Shown here: piece by piece, positions 1 through 11,709 of the stretch
Position numbering within the stretch: the stretch's first letter is position 1
Layout of the letters: every line of letters begins with the position of its first letter
NCBI GenBank assembly: GCA_928212115.1
Contig: CAKMRJ010003334.1
Coordinates: 24,527,813-24,591,812 of the forward strand
DNA length: 64,000 nucleotides
Origin: Lactuca virosa
Lineage: Eukaryota; Streptophyta; Magnoliopsida; Asterales; Asteraceae
Reading direction: 5' to 3'
Translations under genes and position numbers: made by a program
Notes under the pieces: generated by a model
Databases searched by the model: none
Told to the model about the DNA's origin: nothing
Seen by the model: only the letters and a program-made list of their open reading frames with translations

Positions 1-200
1 TTCTTCGCGGTCATTTAACAGTCTAATCTCCTCCTACTGTTAGAATTAAGATCGGTCGAGAATTAGCCGACGGAGTCTAAATGAAAGTTGTAGATCTTGT
101 TTTTACCTACGTGTGGAAAAAAAGAACGTTGAAAACGGAGCTCGTATGTGAAAGTTATGAATTTTTGAAAATCGGCTGATTTCCACCCTGTGTGCGATGC

Positions 201-297
201 CACGTGTCAGCACCAGGCTGTGTCTGGCTGTCTCCAGCGGGTCACGAAGTGAATTTATGTTTCACGAAGTGAAATGGCCTCCAGCCCCCTATAAATA
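201..297 (+). promoter_or_regulatory. LTR promoter of element A: G-box, TTCACGAAGTGAA repeats, TATA box
   Basis: A CACGTGTC G-box/ABRE-like site lies near 201-209. TCACGAAGTGAA and TTCACGAAGTGAA, each holding an NTCNNGAA dyad like part of a heat-shock element, lie at about 242-273. TATAAATA is at 290-297. The same arrangement repeats 5,045 bp downstream in the right LTR, with TATA at 5335. Function is inferred from motif content. Confidence 0.6.
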
Positions 298-1198
298 GAG
301 GTGTTGGGTGAAGCTCATTCCTCACACCTTCAAACTCTTCTTTCTCTCTATAGAACCTCTCTCTAACCCCCTAAACCCCCTAAAAAGCCTAGGGAACCCC
401 CCTACCACGAGGCGGAAGCCCGGAGCGCCCGACGGCTCTGAGAAGAAGCGCCTTTCGGCTCGGGAACGCTGCTCCAGCGAAGCCCGGTTTTCGAGAAAAC
501 CCGCTGTAAGTGAGCTATGCCTACCCTATCTTTAGTATAGCTTATGTTTCAATATAGTAATGTTATTAGGACATTATAAGGAGTATTTGGGCTATTATTA
601 TGGGTTATATAAGTATTGTTTAAACGCTTATATAATAGTAATAATAACCAGACTATTAATTAGTCTCGGCGAATATTAGACTAAACTCAAGTGGTAATGA
701 TACTAGGTTTTGTCCGAGGAAAATTGTGTTGAGAGTAACGAAGTGTTGTTCGAGTGCCGAGTCACCACCTTCTCGGGTGAGTGCATAGTTACTTTCATCT
801 TACATATAGATATGAAGTATTTTATATAAATTACGTGCTATGTGTGTATATTATCTGAATACTTGTTGTCTATGCTGGATGAATGATTTTATACATGTTT
901 TAAATGATTTAAACTGTATATTTATTTTATATCTACAAATATTTTGGGATAAAACATGGGTAGATGAAATAGTTGGTGTGTGATGAAATAAAATGATGAG
1001 AGATAGGTTATGATAGGAAGGTGATGATAATTATGTGAGGATAGATAGGTGATGATGAATCAGTGATGTAGGATGAAGGATACTATAACCTTGTCCGGAA
1101 ATTTGGAGATGTAGTCATCTACCAGAGTATAGATGGCGACCACAGAATATTATAGACAACCCCGTGGAAACACCAGCAGGCTCATAACCTGTAGGTGA

Positions 1199-1390
1199 TG
1201 AATTACGAGTTCAGGCGATGTTGTAACTACGTATTCATGTGATGATACTCTAACCCTTACTATGAATTACGAGTCCAGGCGATGTTGTAACTACGTATTC
1301 ATGTGATGATACTCTAACCCTTACTATGAATTACGAGTTCAGGCGATGTTGTAACTATGTATTCATGCGATGATACTCCAATCCTTACTA
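1199..1390. repeat. 64-bp tandem repeat, three units, in the 5' LTR of A
   Basis: Three consecutive units start with TGAATTACGAGT at 1199, 1263 and 1327 and differ by a few substitutions. The same array is in the right LTR at 6244-6435, so it predates this insertion. Confidence 0.9.
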
Positions 1391-1988
1391 GGAGCGTATT
1401 GAGGAAGTAATCCCCGAACCATTATTGCCTGTGTGATGTAGGCGATGATCCTTAGGAAAAGTCCTTAGGAACGAACATATAAGGAAATGCGATGTAAAGA
1501 TATGAGAGGTAAATACGATGTAGGAGATGAACCTTAAGGTAATACTTTAGGGAATATCAAATGAAGATAATGGGGATGGGTAATCGGGTTAATTGTTTAA
1601 CATGTATTATGTGAAGAAACAAGTTAACTATATTATTGTGGGTTGAAAACCCTATGTACTCACCAGGTTTCCCAACCTGACCCACTCAGTTTATTTATAT
1701 CACATGTGTTGATATGAAGTCACATTGAACTGAGAGATTAAGAAGATATAAATCACTAGTGATAATAAATGTAAGTTCTGTTTATGCTTATGTTTCTGTA
1801 TTGACGATGACATCCCAAATGTTTTAAAATGAATAAAAATAATTTCTTCGGAAATGCTTTGATAACATATTTATCATGTTTTACTGGGAACAAATTCCGC
1901 AACATTTTTATTAAAAGAGATACTCTGATTTTTATAAAGCATAAACAAAATCGGTCTTTTCTGGCCGTGAAAATGGGGATGTCGCTGT

Positions 1989-2000
1989 TGGTATCAGAGC
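1989..2000 (+). other. Primer-binding site of A (initiator tRNA-Met type)
   Basis: TGGTATCAGAGC follows the left LTR after two bases. This is the usual plant LTR-retrotransposon PBS complementary to initiator tRNA-Met. Confidence 0.88.
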
Positions 2001-2397
2001 ATTAGTTTAAGCGAACTAGGAATATGGATTTATTTCTAGACTTAAACTTAGAATGCTAAACGATGATCGTGAGGAGTGTGTCTAATAAAATTTAGGTAAT
2101 ACACCTGAATAGACACAAACACTAGCTTATTTAGGGAAAATGCCTAACATGCTTTTATGTGCTAAATGATTTATGATGCTTTATGATGCGAAATATATGA
2201 TCGGATCTATGGTCTGTTGCCGACCGGATCTGGAAACTTTATGTGTTCAGATTTCTAAACGTTTAATTACGGTATTAGAACTGACATGTAACTTTTCGGA
2301 GTAATAAGGAGATTTACACGTCGATCGTAAATAAAATCTTTCTTATCTAAATTCTCGTCGCTACACACCGAACGTTTAAATTGGTGAATAGATCGAA

Positions 2398-3615
2398 ATG
2401 GCAAGAACCCGCAGTGGAGTCGGGAACGCGAATGGAAACAGGAATCAACCACCAGTGATTGAGCAAATACATGTTGTAGTAGCCGCTCCTGAGCCAATCA
2501 CGATGGACGGAGTGCAAGCGTTGATCCGGATGATGTTGGATTGTCAAATGGAGGAAACAAGGCGTTTACTTCAACAAAATCGAGAGGAACTTACGATGCC
2601 TATTAAACAACCCGAGCTGAATGATGCGCAGTCTGAGGAAGGGAACGACAGCAGGACCGTTGGTCAAGCTGATCCACCAATGATTAGGAGGAACAATGAA
2701 GATGACGGAGTCGAGAGGAATGGATGCAAGTACAAAGATTTTCTAACTTGCATGCCATCGACTTTCACTGGGAAGGAAGATCCGATCGGAGTCATGGATT
2801 GGATCTCGGAGATGGAATTAGCCTTCGTGACATATGGTTGCAAGGGCAAACTACAAACCACATTTGCAGTACGTCAGTTCAGAGGAGGCGTTGTTCGCTG
2901 GTGGAACACCCTGGGGAATACTCTAAGCCCCAATGAGCCCCTGCAACCGACTTGGGCAGAGTTTTTGGTTCATTTCAAGCGCAAGTACTGCTCAGCCCAA
3001 AACCTGCTCAAGCTAGAGAACCAATTCCTGACTCTGAAGAAAGGAAGCATGTCCATCGATGAATACACCAACAACTTCATAGAGAAAATGGAGTTTGCCT
3101 TGCGTCTTGTCCCAGACGAGCTGACAAAAATCGACAAGTACGCAAAGGGACTTCCTTGGGAGTATGCGGTGCCAGTACGTCAGGCACCTACTCTAGAGGC
3201 AGCTATCTGGGCTGCCAAGTCTGTTGAGGATATGATCAAGGGAAGAGCCGCTAGCAAGGTTGAAGTTGGAGAGAAGAGGAAGTTTGAAGGATCTTCAAGG
3301 TCCAACAAGGAGAGCAAATCTCTGAAGTCTGGAGGAGAAAGAGGAAGTGAGGCAAGATGGTGCGAGAAGTGCAAGAAGAAGCACTTCGGAAGATGCGATG
3401 GAGAAGTGACGTGCTATAAGTGTGGTAGGACCGGTCACTATTCTAGAGATTGTACATTTGACAACAAGAAGTGCTACGAATGTGGAAATGATGGGCATAT
3501 TTCGAAGAACTGTCCAAAGAAAAATGAAGTAGCAAGACCAAATGCACCGCCAAATCCAAGGGCATTCCACATGATCCTCGACGAGGAAGAAAACGACGCG
3601 AGAAATCGAGGATGA
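2398..3615 (+). CDS. Gag protein of element A, intact (405 aa)
   Basis: This is a Ty3/Gypsy capsid/nucleocapsid protein that packages element RNA into cytoplasmic particles. The retrotransposon-gag core lies at about residues 110-290, with the typical RWW segment near 167 and the YTNNFIEKMEF region after it. A basic Lys/Ser-rich linker leads to three Cys/His clusters: CEKCKKKHFGRC at 322-333 and two classical CX2CX4HX4C knuckles at 339-352 and 359-372. The ATG at 2398 is the first in the frame and follows the leader after the PBS. The frame is open to TGA at 3613-3615 and, unlike full Gypsy elements, no protease or reverse transcriptase follows. An uninterrupted gag in a pol-less element suggests that Gag is still used. 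Confidence 0.9.
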   Translation: MARTRSGVGNANGNRNQPPVIEQIHVVVAAPEPITMDGVQALIRMMLDCQMEETRRLLQQNREELTMPIKQPELNDAQSEEGNDSRTVGQADPPMIRRNNEDDGVERNGCKYKDFLTCMPSTFTGKEDPIGVMDWISEMELAFVTYGCKGKLQTTFAVRQFRGGVVRWWNTLGNTLSPNEPLQPTWAEFLVHFKRKYCSAQNLLKLENQFLTLKKGSMSIDEYTNNFIEKMEFALRLVPDELTKIDKYAKGLPWEYAVPVRQAPTLEAAIWAAKSVEDMIKGRAASKVEVGEKRKFEGSSRSNKESKSLKSGGERGSEARWCEKCKKKHFGRCDGEVTCYKCGRTGHYSRDCTFDNKKCYECGNDGHISKNCPKKNEVARPNAPPNPRAFHMILDEEENDARNRG

Positions 3616-4527
3616 GGAGTTCGTATCCGAAGATCGAGTTATGCAGTAGCCATAGTATCGTATGATGTAGCCTATTAGACGCATAGTCTAGGGTGAACTT
3701 GAACACCTATGTAATCGTTTCAAGGAATAATATAAAACCTTTGTTTTGTTATCTGATGTGTCAAGTTGTTATGTGATTTTTTTATGGTTAATTGGAAAAC
3801 TACGAGACAATACTTGGGACGAGTATGAGTAGGTGTGAAAGGTAGTAGAGGCCTATACTACCGGAAGCACATGACTCGCACTTGGATCAGGGAAAGTCAC
3901 AAGGTTACCAAGGAGCTAGTATTGATTTCGTTTTATTCAAGTATGTCGTTACCATTGTTTCGGTAAAGATTAAGAAGATGATTGTTATTCCGACCCTAGT
4001 GGTCATACCAAATTGAGTCTGACTACGACGAGTATGTTACGTGGTTCCAGGAACCAAGTTCGATGTAGCACCTGACTTAAGCCAGAAGAATTAATCAAAG
4101 CGATCAATAGAGGTATCGCGACGGTTGCTTGTAGCTAGAAATGCTACCTTTTAAGATGAGATTAGAACATGAAGGAAAGTATAGTCTGTTCTGGAAGACT
4201 CTAAGAGACCTGAGTCTAAGCGTTGCAACATACAATGATAGGTCATTAGAATATGACACATCGTTCCATTGTAGTAATAAAAGAACTTATCTTAAGCTCG
4301 TATCCAGTGAGGATCGAGATTGTGACTTGAAGGTCATAATTTGGAGTCTAAACGTGAGATAGGGAGCAAGTGCAAGATTGAGCACCGCCTGCAGTCAACG
4401 AGTCCAAGAGTTAGATAATCATTCGAAGGAACAAAGAAGTTATGATTATTACCTAGGATGAAGAGATAACGTATGGAGTAATCATGAGAGCCCTGTTTCG
4501 TTGATGATTCTGGGACGTAATCATCCT
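3616..4527 (+). other. Non-coding 3' internal region of A
   Basis: Between the gag stop and the polypurine tract, where pol would lie, no reverse transcriptase or integrase motif can be read in any frame. The longest frame (4141-4362, 73 aa) has no recognisable feature. There is no abrupt junction showing how pol was lost. Confidence 0.7.
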
Positions 4528-4540
4528 AAGGGGGAGATAA
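4528..4540 (+). other. Polypurine tract of A
   Basis: AAGGGGGAGATAA lies one base before TGTAACG of the right LTR. It is the expected plus-strand primer site. Confidence 0.85.
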
Positions 4541-4541
4541 T

Positions 4542-7031
4542 TGTAACGCCCGTAGATCCGGGCTAGTCAATTTAAAGATAATAGGGGTCGAAAACGACTT
4601 TTCGACAAATAATTATTTAGAATAAATAATCTTAACCAAGTTGTAGAATATGTCTCAAGGGTTCTGTTCATATAAAGAACGCCGAAATCCGAGTTATAAC
4701 GAAGAAGTTATGGCATGTCGAAGTTTTTCGGCAAAACCGGCACGGCACCGGGAGACGTAAATAGTGAACTTACGATGGATGACTTTTTAGCCTTAGCGAT
4801 CTAAACAAAAGTCGTAGTATACGTTAAACCGAGAGCGTCCATAAAAAGCACGCCCAAATCTGACTTCTTATGAGGAAGTTATGATTTTTCTAAGATTTGG
4901 CATAGCAGTGCAAGACCCGAAACTCGAATTTTAGTTCAAGCGGTTTTTGGCCTTCGCGAACTAAATGAGAGTTGAAGATCTCATTAATAGGAACTCAACG
5001 ATAAAAATACAGACGAAAATGGAGTTTGTATGAAGGAGTTACGAATTCTTCGCGGTCATTTAACGGGCTAATCTCCTCCTACTGTTAGATTTAATATCGG
5101 TCGAGAATTAGCCGACGGAGTCTAAATGAAAGTTGTAGATCTTGTTTTTACCTACGCGTGGAAAAAAAGAACGTTGAAAACGGAGCTCGTATGTGAAAGT
5201 TATGAATTTTTGAAAATCGGCTGATTTCCACCCTGTGTGCGATGCCACGTGTCAGCACCAGGCTGTGTCTGGCTGTCTCCAGCGGGTCACGAAGTGAATT
5301 TATGTTTCACGAAGTGAAATGGCCTCCAGCCCCCTATAAATAGAGGTGTCGGGTGAAGCTCATTCCTCACACCTTCAAACTCTTCTTTCTCTCTATAGAA
5401 CCTCTCTCTAACCCCCTAAACCCCCTAAAAAGCCTAGGGAACCCCCCTACCACGAGGCGGAAGCCCGGAGCGCCCGACGGCTCTGAGAAGAAGCGCCTTT
5501 CGGCTCGGGAACGCTGCTCCAGCGAAGCCCGGTTTTCGAGAAAACCCGCTGTAAGTGAGCTATGCCTACCCTATCTTTAGTATAGCTTATGTTTCAATAT
5601 AGTAATGTTATTAGGACATTATAAGGAGTATTTGGGCTATTATTATGGGTTATATAAGTATTGTTTAAACGCTTATATAATAGTAATAATAACCAGACTA
5701 TTAATTAGTCTCGGCGAATATTAGACTAAACTCAAGTGGTAATGATACTAGGTTTTGTCCGAGGAAAATTGTGTTGAGAGTAACGAAGTGTTGTTCGAGT
5801 GCCGAGTCACCACCTTCTCGGGTGAGTGCATAGTTACTTTCATCTTACATATAGATATGAAGTATTTTATATAAATTACGTGCTATGTGTGTATATTATC
5901 TGAATACTTGTTGTCTATGCTGGATGAATGATTTTATACATGTTTTAAATGATTTAAACTGTATATTTATTTTATATCTACAAATATTTTGGGATAAAAC
6001 ATGGGTAGATGAAATAGTTGGTGTGTGATGAAATAAAATGATGAGAGATAGGTTATGATAGGAAGGTGATGATAATTAGGTGAGGATAGATAGGTGATGA
6101 TGAATCAGTGATGTAGGATGAAGGATACTATAACCTTGTCCGGAAATTTGGAGATGTAGTCATCTACCAGAGTATAGATGGCGACCACAGAATATTATAG
6201 ACAACCCCGTGGAAACACCAGCAGGCTCATAACCTGTAGGTGATGAATTACGAGTTCAGGCGATGTTGTAACTACGTATTCATGTGATGATACTCTAACC
6301 CTTACTATGAATTACGAGTCCAGGCGATGTTGTAACTACGTATTCATGTGATGATACTCTAACCCTTACTATGAATTACGAGTTCAGGCGATGTTGTAAC
6401 TACGTATTCATGCGATGATACTCCAATCCTTAGTAGGAGCGTATTGAGGAAGTAATCCCCGAACCATTATTGCCTGTGTGATGTAGGCGATGATCCTTAG
6501 GAAAAGTCCTTAGGAACGAACATATAAGGAAATGCGATGTAAAGAGATGAGAGGTAAATATGATGTAGGAGATGAACCTTAAGGTAATACTTTAGGGAAT
6601 ATCAAATGAAGATAATGGGGATGGGTAATCGGGTTAATTGTTTAACATGTATTATGTGAAGAAACAAGTTAACTATATTATTGTGGGTTGAAAACCCTAT
6701 GTACTCACCAGGTTTCCCAACCTGACCCACTCAATTTATTTATATCACATGTGTGGATATGAAGTCACATTGCACTGAGAGATTAAGGAGATATAAATCA
6801 CTAGTGATAATAAATGTAAGTTCTGTTTATGCTTATGTTTCTGTATTGACGATGACATCCCAAATGTTTTAAAATGAATAAAAATACTTTCTTCGGAAAT
6901 GCTTTGATAACATATTTATCATGTTTTACTGCGAACAAATTCCGGAACATTTTTATTAAAAGAGGTACTCTGATTTTTATAAAGCATAAACAAAATCGGT
7001 CTTTTCTGGCCGTGAAAATGGGGATGTCACA
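4542..7031 (+). repeat. 3' LTR of element A (2,490 bp)
   Basis: A complete LTR from TGTAACGCCC to ATGTCACA. It carries the TATA box at 5335-5342 and the 64-bp array at 6244-6435. The first about 500 bp (4542-5045) have no left counterpart because the left LTR runs off the window. Confidence 0.93.
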
Positions 7032-8389
7032 AACAATCCACGGTTGTCCCTGAAAAATAAGGGAATTTGCCCCTGATTCGCTCGACCTTCCAATTCCCTT
7101 TTTTCAAACCCTCCACTTGAGCTTCCTTGATCAAATCTAATAGTGGCAAGGTGACAACCATCCTTAAGTAAACATCTCTTATAGGAGTACTCGCCGCCTT
7201 GCGGCTCAAAGCATCGTCCACCACATTGGCCTTCCCAGGGTGGTACAGGATCTCGTAATTGTAATCCTTTACCACATTCAGCCATCTCTACTGCCACATA
7301 TTCAAATTCGGATGGTCTATAAAATATCTCAAACTCTTGTGGTCGGTGTAGATGGTACACCGGACCCCATACAAATAGTGTCTCCAGTTCTTGAGGGAAA
7401 AATCGCGGCCCCCAGTTCCAAATCATAGGTGGGGTTGTTCGCCTCTTGAGGCTTAAGCTACCTCGAAGCATAAGCAATCACGTGACCCCTCTGCATAAGA
7501 ACAGCTCCCAAACCCGAAATTGAGGCGTCGCAGTAAACCAAAAACTCATCCAAACCCTCAGGGAGCTCAAGAATCGTGGCCTCACACAATCTATGCGTCA
7601 GAGTCTCAAAAGCCAACTGTTCATTAGGCCCCCACCGAAAGGTCACATTCTTCTTTGTCAAATAGGTCAATGAAACAACAATCTTGGAGAAATCATGGAT
7701 AAATCTCCGATAATACCATGAGAGACCTAAAAAACTCCAAATATCAGATGCGGTCCTTGAGACCTCCCAACGCACAGTCTCGATCTTGGTCGGGTCGACC
7801 AAGATTCATTTTTGGTTGACGATGTGCCCTAGAAACTACACCTCGCGCAACCAAAACTTACATTTGGAGAATTTGGCATAAAGCCTCTCCCTCCTCAGGG
7901 TCTCCAACACCTCTCGTAAATGTTGTTCGTGCTGCTCCTTGGTCTTGGAGTAGACCAGAATATCATCAATGAAAACAATCACAGACTGATCCAGCATCGG
8001 CCTGCAGACCTGGTTCATGAGATCCATGAACGTTGTTGCCGCATTGGTGAGCCCGAAAGGGATCACCACAAAAATCGTAATGACCACAACGAGTCCTGAA
8101 GGCTGTCTTCTGCACATCCTCATCCCTGACTGTCATCTGGCGGTATCTTGACCGCAAATCAATCTTGGAAAACCAAGATGCACCCTGAAGCTGGTCAAAC
8201 AAATCGCCAATCCTCGGGAGTAGGTAACGGGTCTTCACCGTTAGCTTATTCAAATCCCGATAGTCAATGCACATCCTGTGCGAACCGTCCTTCTTCTTCA
8301 CAAATAGGATCGGTGCTCCCCACGGAGAACTTTTCAGACGAATAAAACCCTAGTCTAGCAGCTCCTGCAGTTGCGTAGAGAACTCCTGT
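7032..8389 (-). pseudogene. Element E pol remnant: reverse transcriptase and RNase H, broken
   Basis: Read on the minus strand, this gives a chromovirus-type Ty3/Gypsy reverse transcriptase: KKKDGSHRMCIDYRDLNKL near 8300, the catalytic FIDDILVYSK block near 7960, a connection domain near 7800-7460 and an RNase H segment with YHPGKANVVDDALSR near 7240. An in-frame stop lies near 8352 (LLD-stop-GFIR), and frame changes near 8060, 7830 and 7455 break the gene. The right side stops at 8389, where element F is inserted; upstream pol sequence resumes at 15865. The left side stops where element A begins. It cannot make a working enzyme. Confidence 0.9.
8385..8389. repeat. Target-site duplication of element F, left copy (CCTGT)
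   Basis: CCTGT precedes the TGTAACG start of F, and CCTGC (15865-15869) follows its other end. The copies match at 4 of 5 bases, and joining the flanks at this site restores the order of the pol reading of E. Confidence 0.75.
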
Positions 8390-9296
8390 TGTAACGCCCT
8401 GTTTCAAATCGTTCCCATTTCGGGGTGGTGATCAAGGATTGGGTATTAGCAGACTTATGACCCTTGAAGAATTGAGATTTGGACTCATTTGGGGATCGAT
8501 GATGCAATTTGGATGATCAAGGTATTCGGTTTGTGCTTTGGAGCCAAAAAGTATTTTGGTAATATGTCAGCTCGGGCTTTTATGGAAATCTGATGTTTGT
8601 TCGGGATATTGTAAGGCATGTATGAGTTGATTAAAGCGTAGGTCTTCTTATTATCTTTTCATGGATATAAGGATCGTCGGAATCGAATTTATATCGAAGA
8701 AGTTATGGCCTTCGGAGTGCTTAAGGGTTTAAGAGGAAACCCTAGTACGCGGGGCGTACCTAGGGAGTATGTGGGGCGTACTGATGCGAAAGGTGGTACG
8801 CAAGGCATAATGTAGTGTACGCTTAGTGTACTACGAGGGTTGGATCGGGGGTGCGAGACCTCGTATGCTGGGCATACGAGGATGACGCGGGGAGTACGAG
8901 GGGTAAAAGGAAAACCCTAATTTTTGATGTTGTACCCTATATAATGTTGGGTTTTAGTTCAAAAATTTACTTTCAAAAACTACAAAGATTGGCAGTGGAA
9001 GACTTAAAATTTTTGAACATAACATAACATTTTATACCCACCAAGGATCTCCTTGCAAGTTATAGAAGGATTAAACACCAACCATAGAAAGGATGAAGAA
9101 ATAACAACCTTTGTTGTTCTTTGGGTCCTATTGGGAGGCTTGGAAGTTGATGAAGAATGTGGAACCTTTGAGACACCAACAATGACTCAACTTGATGTAG
9201 ATGCTAGTCCATAAACTCTTAATCCCTTAAGCTTTAAGTTCATAACCAATATGAATTAAAGAGGACATGAAGATGCAAGTAACTTCAAGAAATGAT

Positions 9297-9298
<2 letters not shown>

Positions 9299-9340
<42 letters not shown>

Positions 9341-9360
9341 ACCTCCTCTAAGGAGGTTAC
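9299..9360. repeat. (GA)n microsatellite followed by a perfect 9-bp hairpin
   Basis: About 20 GA units run to 9337. Then GTAACCTCC (9338-9346), a 5-nt spacer and the exact inverse GGAGGTTAC (9352-9360) follow. Confidence 0.85.
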
Positions 9361-11279
9361 AGTTTTAAGAGGCTAGAATGAACCACCACATTCAAGAATG
9401 AAAGCCACAAATTTATATTGTCTTAAAGTGAAGTCTTTAACCATTAGGTCCTTCCACTTTAGATAAGCATGTCCCTTGAGCAACTTGTCCCCCATGCATG
9501 CACCATGCTTCATTTCTTTTTAATAAACTAAGTGAAAAGCCATCACTGTTTATGTATAGCTCATTTTCGGTCACAATGATGAAAAAAGAAGAAAGAGTTC
9601 ATATTTTATAAACTCAAAGTTTATAAGATATAAACTTTGTCTTTTGCTAAAAGACAAAAAGGCTTACCTAGTCCAAAATGTTGTACATGACTTATTTAAT
9701 TCATACCATATGAATTCTGTAATATTACTTGCTAATGAAAATTATTATTTCCATGAAATAAATAATTTCCAATTTAATTATAAGAGTTTTATTGAATATT
9801 TATTAAAATAAATTTCTAATAAATAATCAATTATATCAAGTTGTTGTTAGTGTGACCCATTAGTATCATGTGTTAATTAGCAATATCACTTTAATATGAT
9901 TCGTGAGCATACTAGTCCTTTCATATAAGCACATTAAGTCTTTAGGGCTGGCCTCTTTACAAGCCCCCAAGTTCCTAAAACCCTAGAAATCATCCCTTAG
10001 CCTCCATGGTGGTGATTTTGAGCTCATTGTGTGCATATTGGTGTGTTTTGGATCTTATTCAAGAAGAAGGAGTTTGGTGCAAGGTTGTGAATCAAGGAAG
10101 AGCTTATGGATCCTGATTCTCTACTTCATTTCCAGCTTGTTTGAGGTAAAAATCTATGAACTTATTCATTAATGGCTTATATCTATTATGTATGAGTTTT
10201 GGTTCATTTTAGCCCCGAGAATGAGATCTAGTGGTTTGGTACCACTCCAGGAGCTATGAGTTGCGACTCTTGGTGTTTCTGAGGTTCTAGATTCATAAAG
10301 TTTTCTCCTTTAGGGTTTGGGATCCCCCATGTATGATATTGTGTCCATTTGGTGAAAGTATAATGGTATATCTTGAAGTTGGATTCTTTTGGGGCATGCA
10401 AAGTCACCAAGTCAGTGACTTTATGGTTCTAGACACTTATTTGAACTCAGATTTGTGGTTTAGACTTCTGGGCTTAACCATTGAGAGCTTAATGAAGATT
10501 TTGGCTTAATGGGGGAGTATATTGGGCGTATAAATATGTACACACAACGTACAAGACAAATAGCATGTACGCTTAGCGTACAACTGAGTACGCCCCGTGT
10601 ACTCAGTCAGGGGGGATTTTGCTTATTGGGCTTCCAATTTGGGCTTTCTTTTGGGCTTGGGTGTTTGAGTTCTTAATGGGCCATCGATCTGAGTACAAGT
10701 GTTTTGGACTAGGAAAAATGGTTGGGATTTAGGTTAACGCACATGTAAGAGATTTGGGCCCAATTTGGAAAATTGGGCCATATTTGGGCCTTGGTTGATT
10801 ATTTGGCTTTTGGGCCTTTCGGATGGTCAGTTTGGGCCTTAGTCTTGGACCAAGCTAGGTTAGGGGTAAAATGGTCTTTTTACCCTGAGTATGGATTGAT
10901 GGTTATGGATTGGTACCCAAATATTAATCGGTTCGAAGGCACCAATGTCGGCTGTATTTGGTGATGGTTATGGATTGGTAATGCAAGGTGACTTTCCTCA
11001 CTGTATTTAGCGGTTCGAAGGCACCAATGTCGGCCCATGGTTTGTTATGCTTAGTATGCTTGTTGTCTGCGTGACTCTTGCATGTGTTATGTGTTTTATT
11101 TTTATCGAGTGGGGCTTGATGTCGGGCGGGGCCTGATGAGTATATGGTATGCTAGTTATTTGTATGTGTTTTTATGATTACCGGGTACGACCTAATGTCG
11201 GGCGGGGCCCGAAGGCTAGTCTGTATGTTATTTATCTTTATGATTATGGCATGTGTTATGTGTTTATATGTTTATATGT

Positions 11280-11425
11280 TTATATAAGGTGGGCCCCGAT
11301 GCCAGGCGGGGCCTGATGACTGACCGATCTGTTTACCGAGCGGGGCTTGATGTCGGACGAGGCCCAATGCCGGGCAGGGCCCGAGGCCGGACGGGGCCCG
11401 ATGACGGGCGGGGCCCATTATGTGT
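11280..11425. repeat. Degenerate GC-rich minisatellite in the 5' LTR of F
   Basis: Repeated GGGCGGGGCCCGATG-like units with substitutions. A diverged counterpart is in the right LTR at about 15450-15590. ORFs through it (11253-11498, 15425-15757) are by-products of the repeat. Confidence 0.75.
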
Positions 11426-11696
11426 TACCATTTATGGTATGTGGTATCTTGGGGAACTCACTAAGCTTTGTGCTTACAGTTTTCAGTTTATGTTTTAGGT
11501 AATTTGGTTTTCAAATGGAAGAGCTTGGGATGATTGCAGAGCACACACCACATGTTTTCACATTCTGTGATTTACTCTGATTTGATGATGTTTTGATAAA
11601 TTTTGGTTACTTTGGTTTCGTAGAAATGATATGTATTAATGGTTTACTAAATAAAAAACGAAAATTTTTATGGTATTATTTTGGGACATTACAAGT

Positions 11697-11709
11697 TGGT
11701 GTCAGAGCC
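11697..11709 (+). other. Primer-binding site of F
   Basis: TGGTGTCAGAGCC starts three bases after the left LTR. It resembles the initiator tRNA-Met PBS with one change from the usual TGGTATCAGAGCC. Confidence 0.75.

Larger units (their letters stand above)
1..1986 (+). repeat. 5' LTR of element A (left end outside window)
   Basis: Position 1 corresponds to 5046 of the right LTR and the match runs to 1983 at constant offset 5045. The last three bases are GCT where the right LTR has ACA. The primer-binding site follows directly. Confidence 0.92.
1..7031 (+). mobile_element. Ty3/Gypsy LTR retrotransposon A, gag only (TR-GAG-like)
   Basis: A 5'-truncated left LTR (1-1986), a primer-binding site, one gag ORF, a polypurine tract and a complete right LTR (4542-7031) are visible. 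The internal region is only about 2.5 kb and holds no protease, reverse transcriptase, RNase H or integrase. LTRs start TGTAACGCCC and end ATGTCACA. By eye the two LTRs differ at roughly 20 of 1,983 aligned positions, so the copy is young. The right end abuts the decayed minus-strand element E, into which A probably inserted; the left flank lies outside the window, so the TSD cannot be tested. This architecture matches the TR-GAG class of non-autonomous plant elements, which must borrow pol proteins. Confidence 0.9.
8390..11693 (+). repeat. 5' LTR of element F (about 3.3 kb)
   Basis: It starts TGTAACGCCCTG and ends GGGACATTACA just before the PBS. A TATA-like CTATATAATG lies near 8938. It holds CpG-rich GTACGC/GCGTAC palindromes (8752-8900, 10544-10610) and a degenerate GC-rich minisatellite (about 11280-11425). 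AT-rich sequence of unlike composition (about 8960-9947) may be a later insertion of undetermined type. Confidence 0.8.

Noticed and set aside
308..535. 75-codon ORF, repeated at 5353-5580
   Set aside because: It lies in the transcribed part of LTR A just after the TATA box and is duplicated only because the LTRs are; no domain or conservation beyond DNA identity.
1199..1390. Possible CRISPR-like array
   Set aside because: Units are directly adjacent with no spacers, inside a plant LTR; a simple tandem repeat.
8960..9947. Solo LTR or Helitron within the 5' LTR of F
   Set aside because: Composition differs and TTTAG occurs at both borders, but the ends are not TG...CA and no Helitron 3' hairpin is convincing.
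11253..11498. ORF with Gly/Arg-rich repeats, paired with 15425-15757
   Set aside because: Translation of a GC-rich minisatellite in the LTRs of F.
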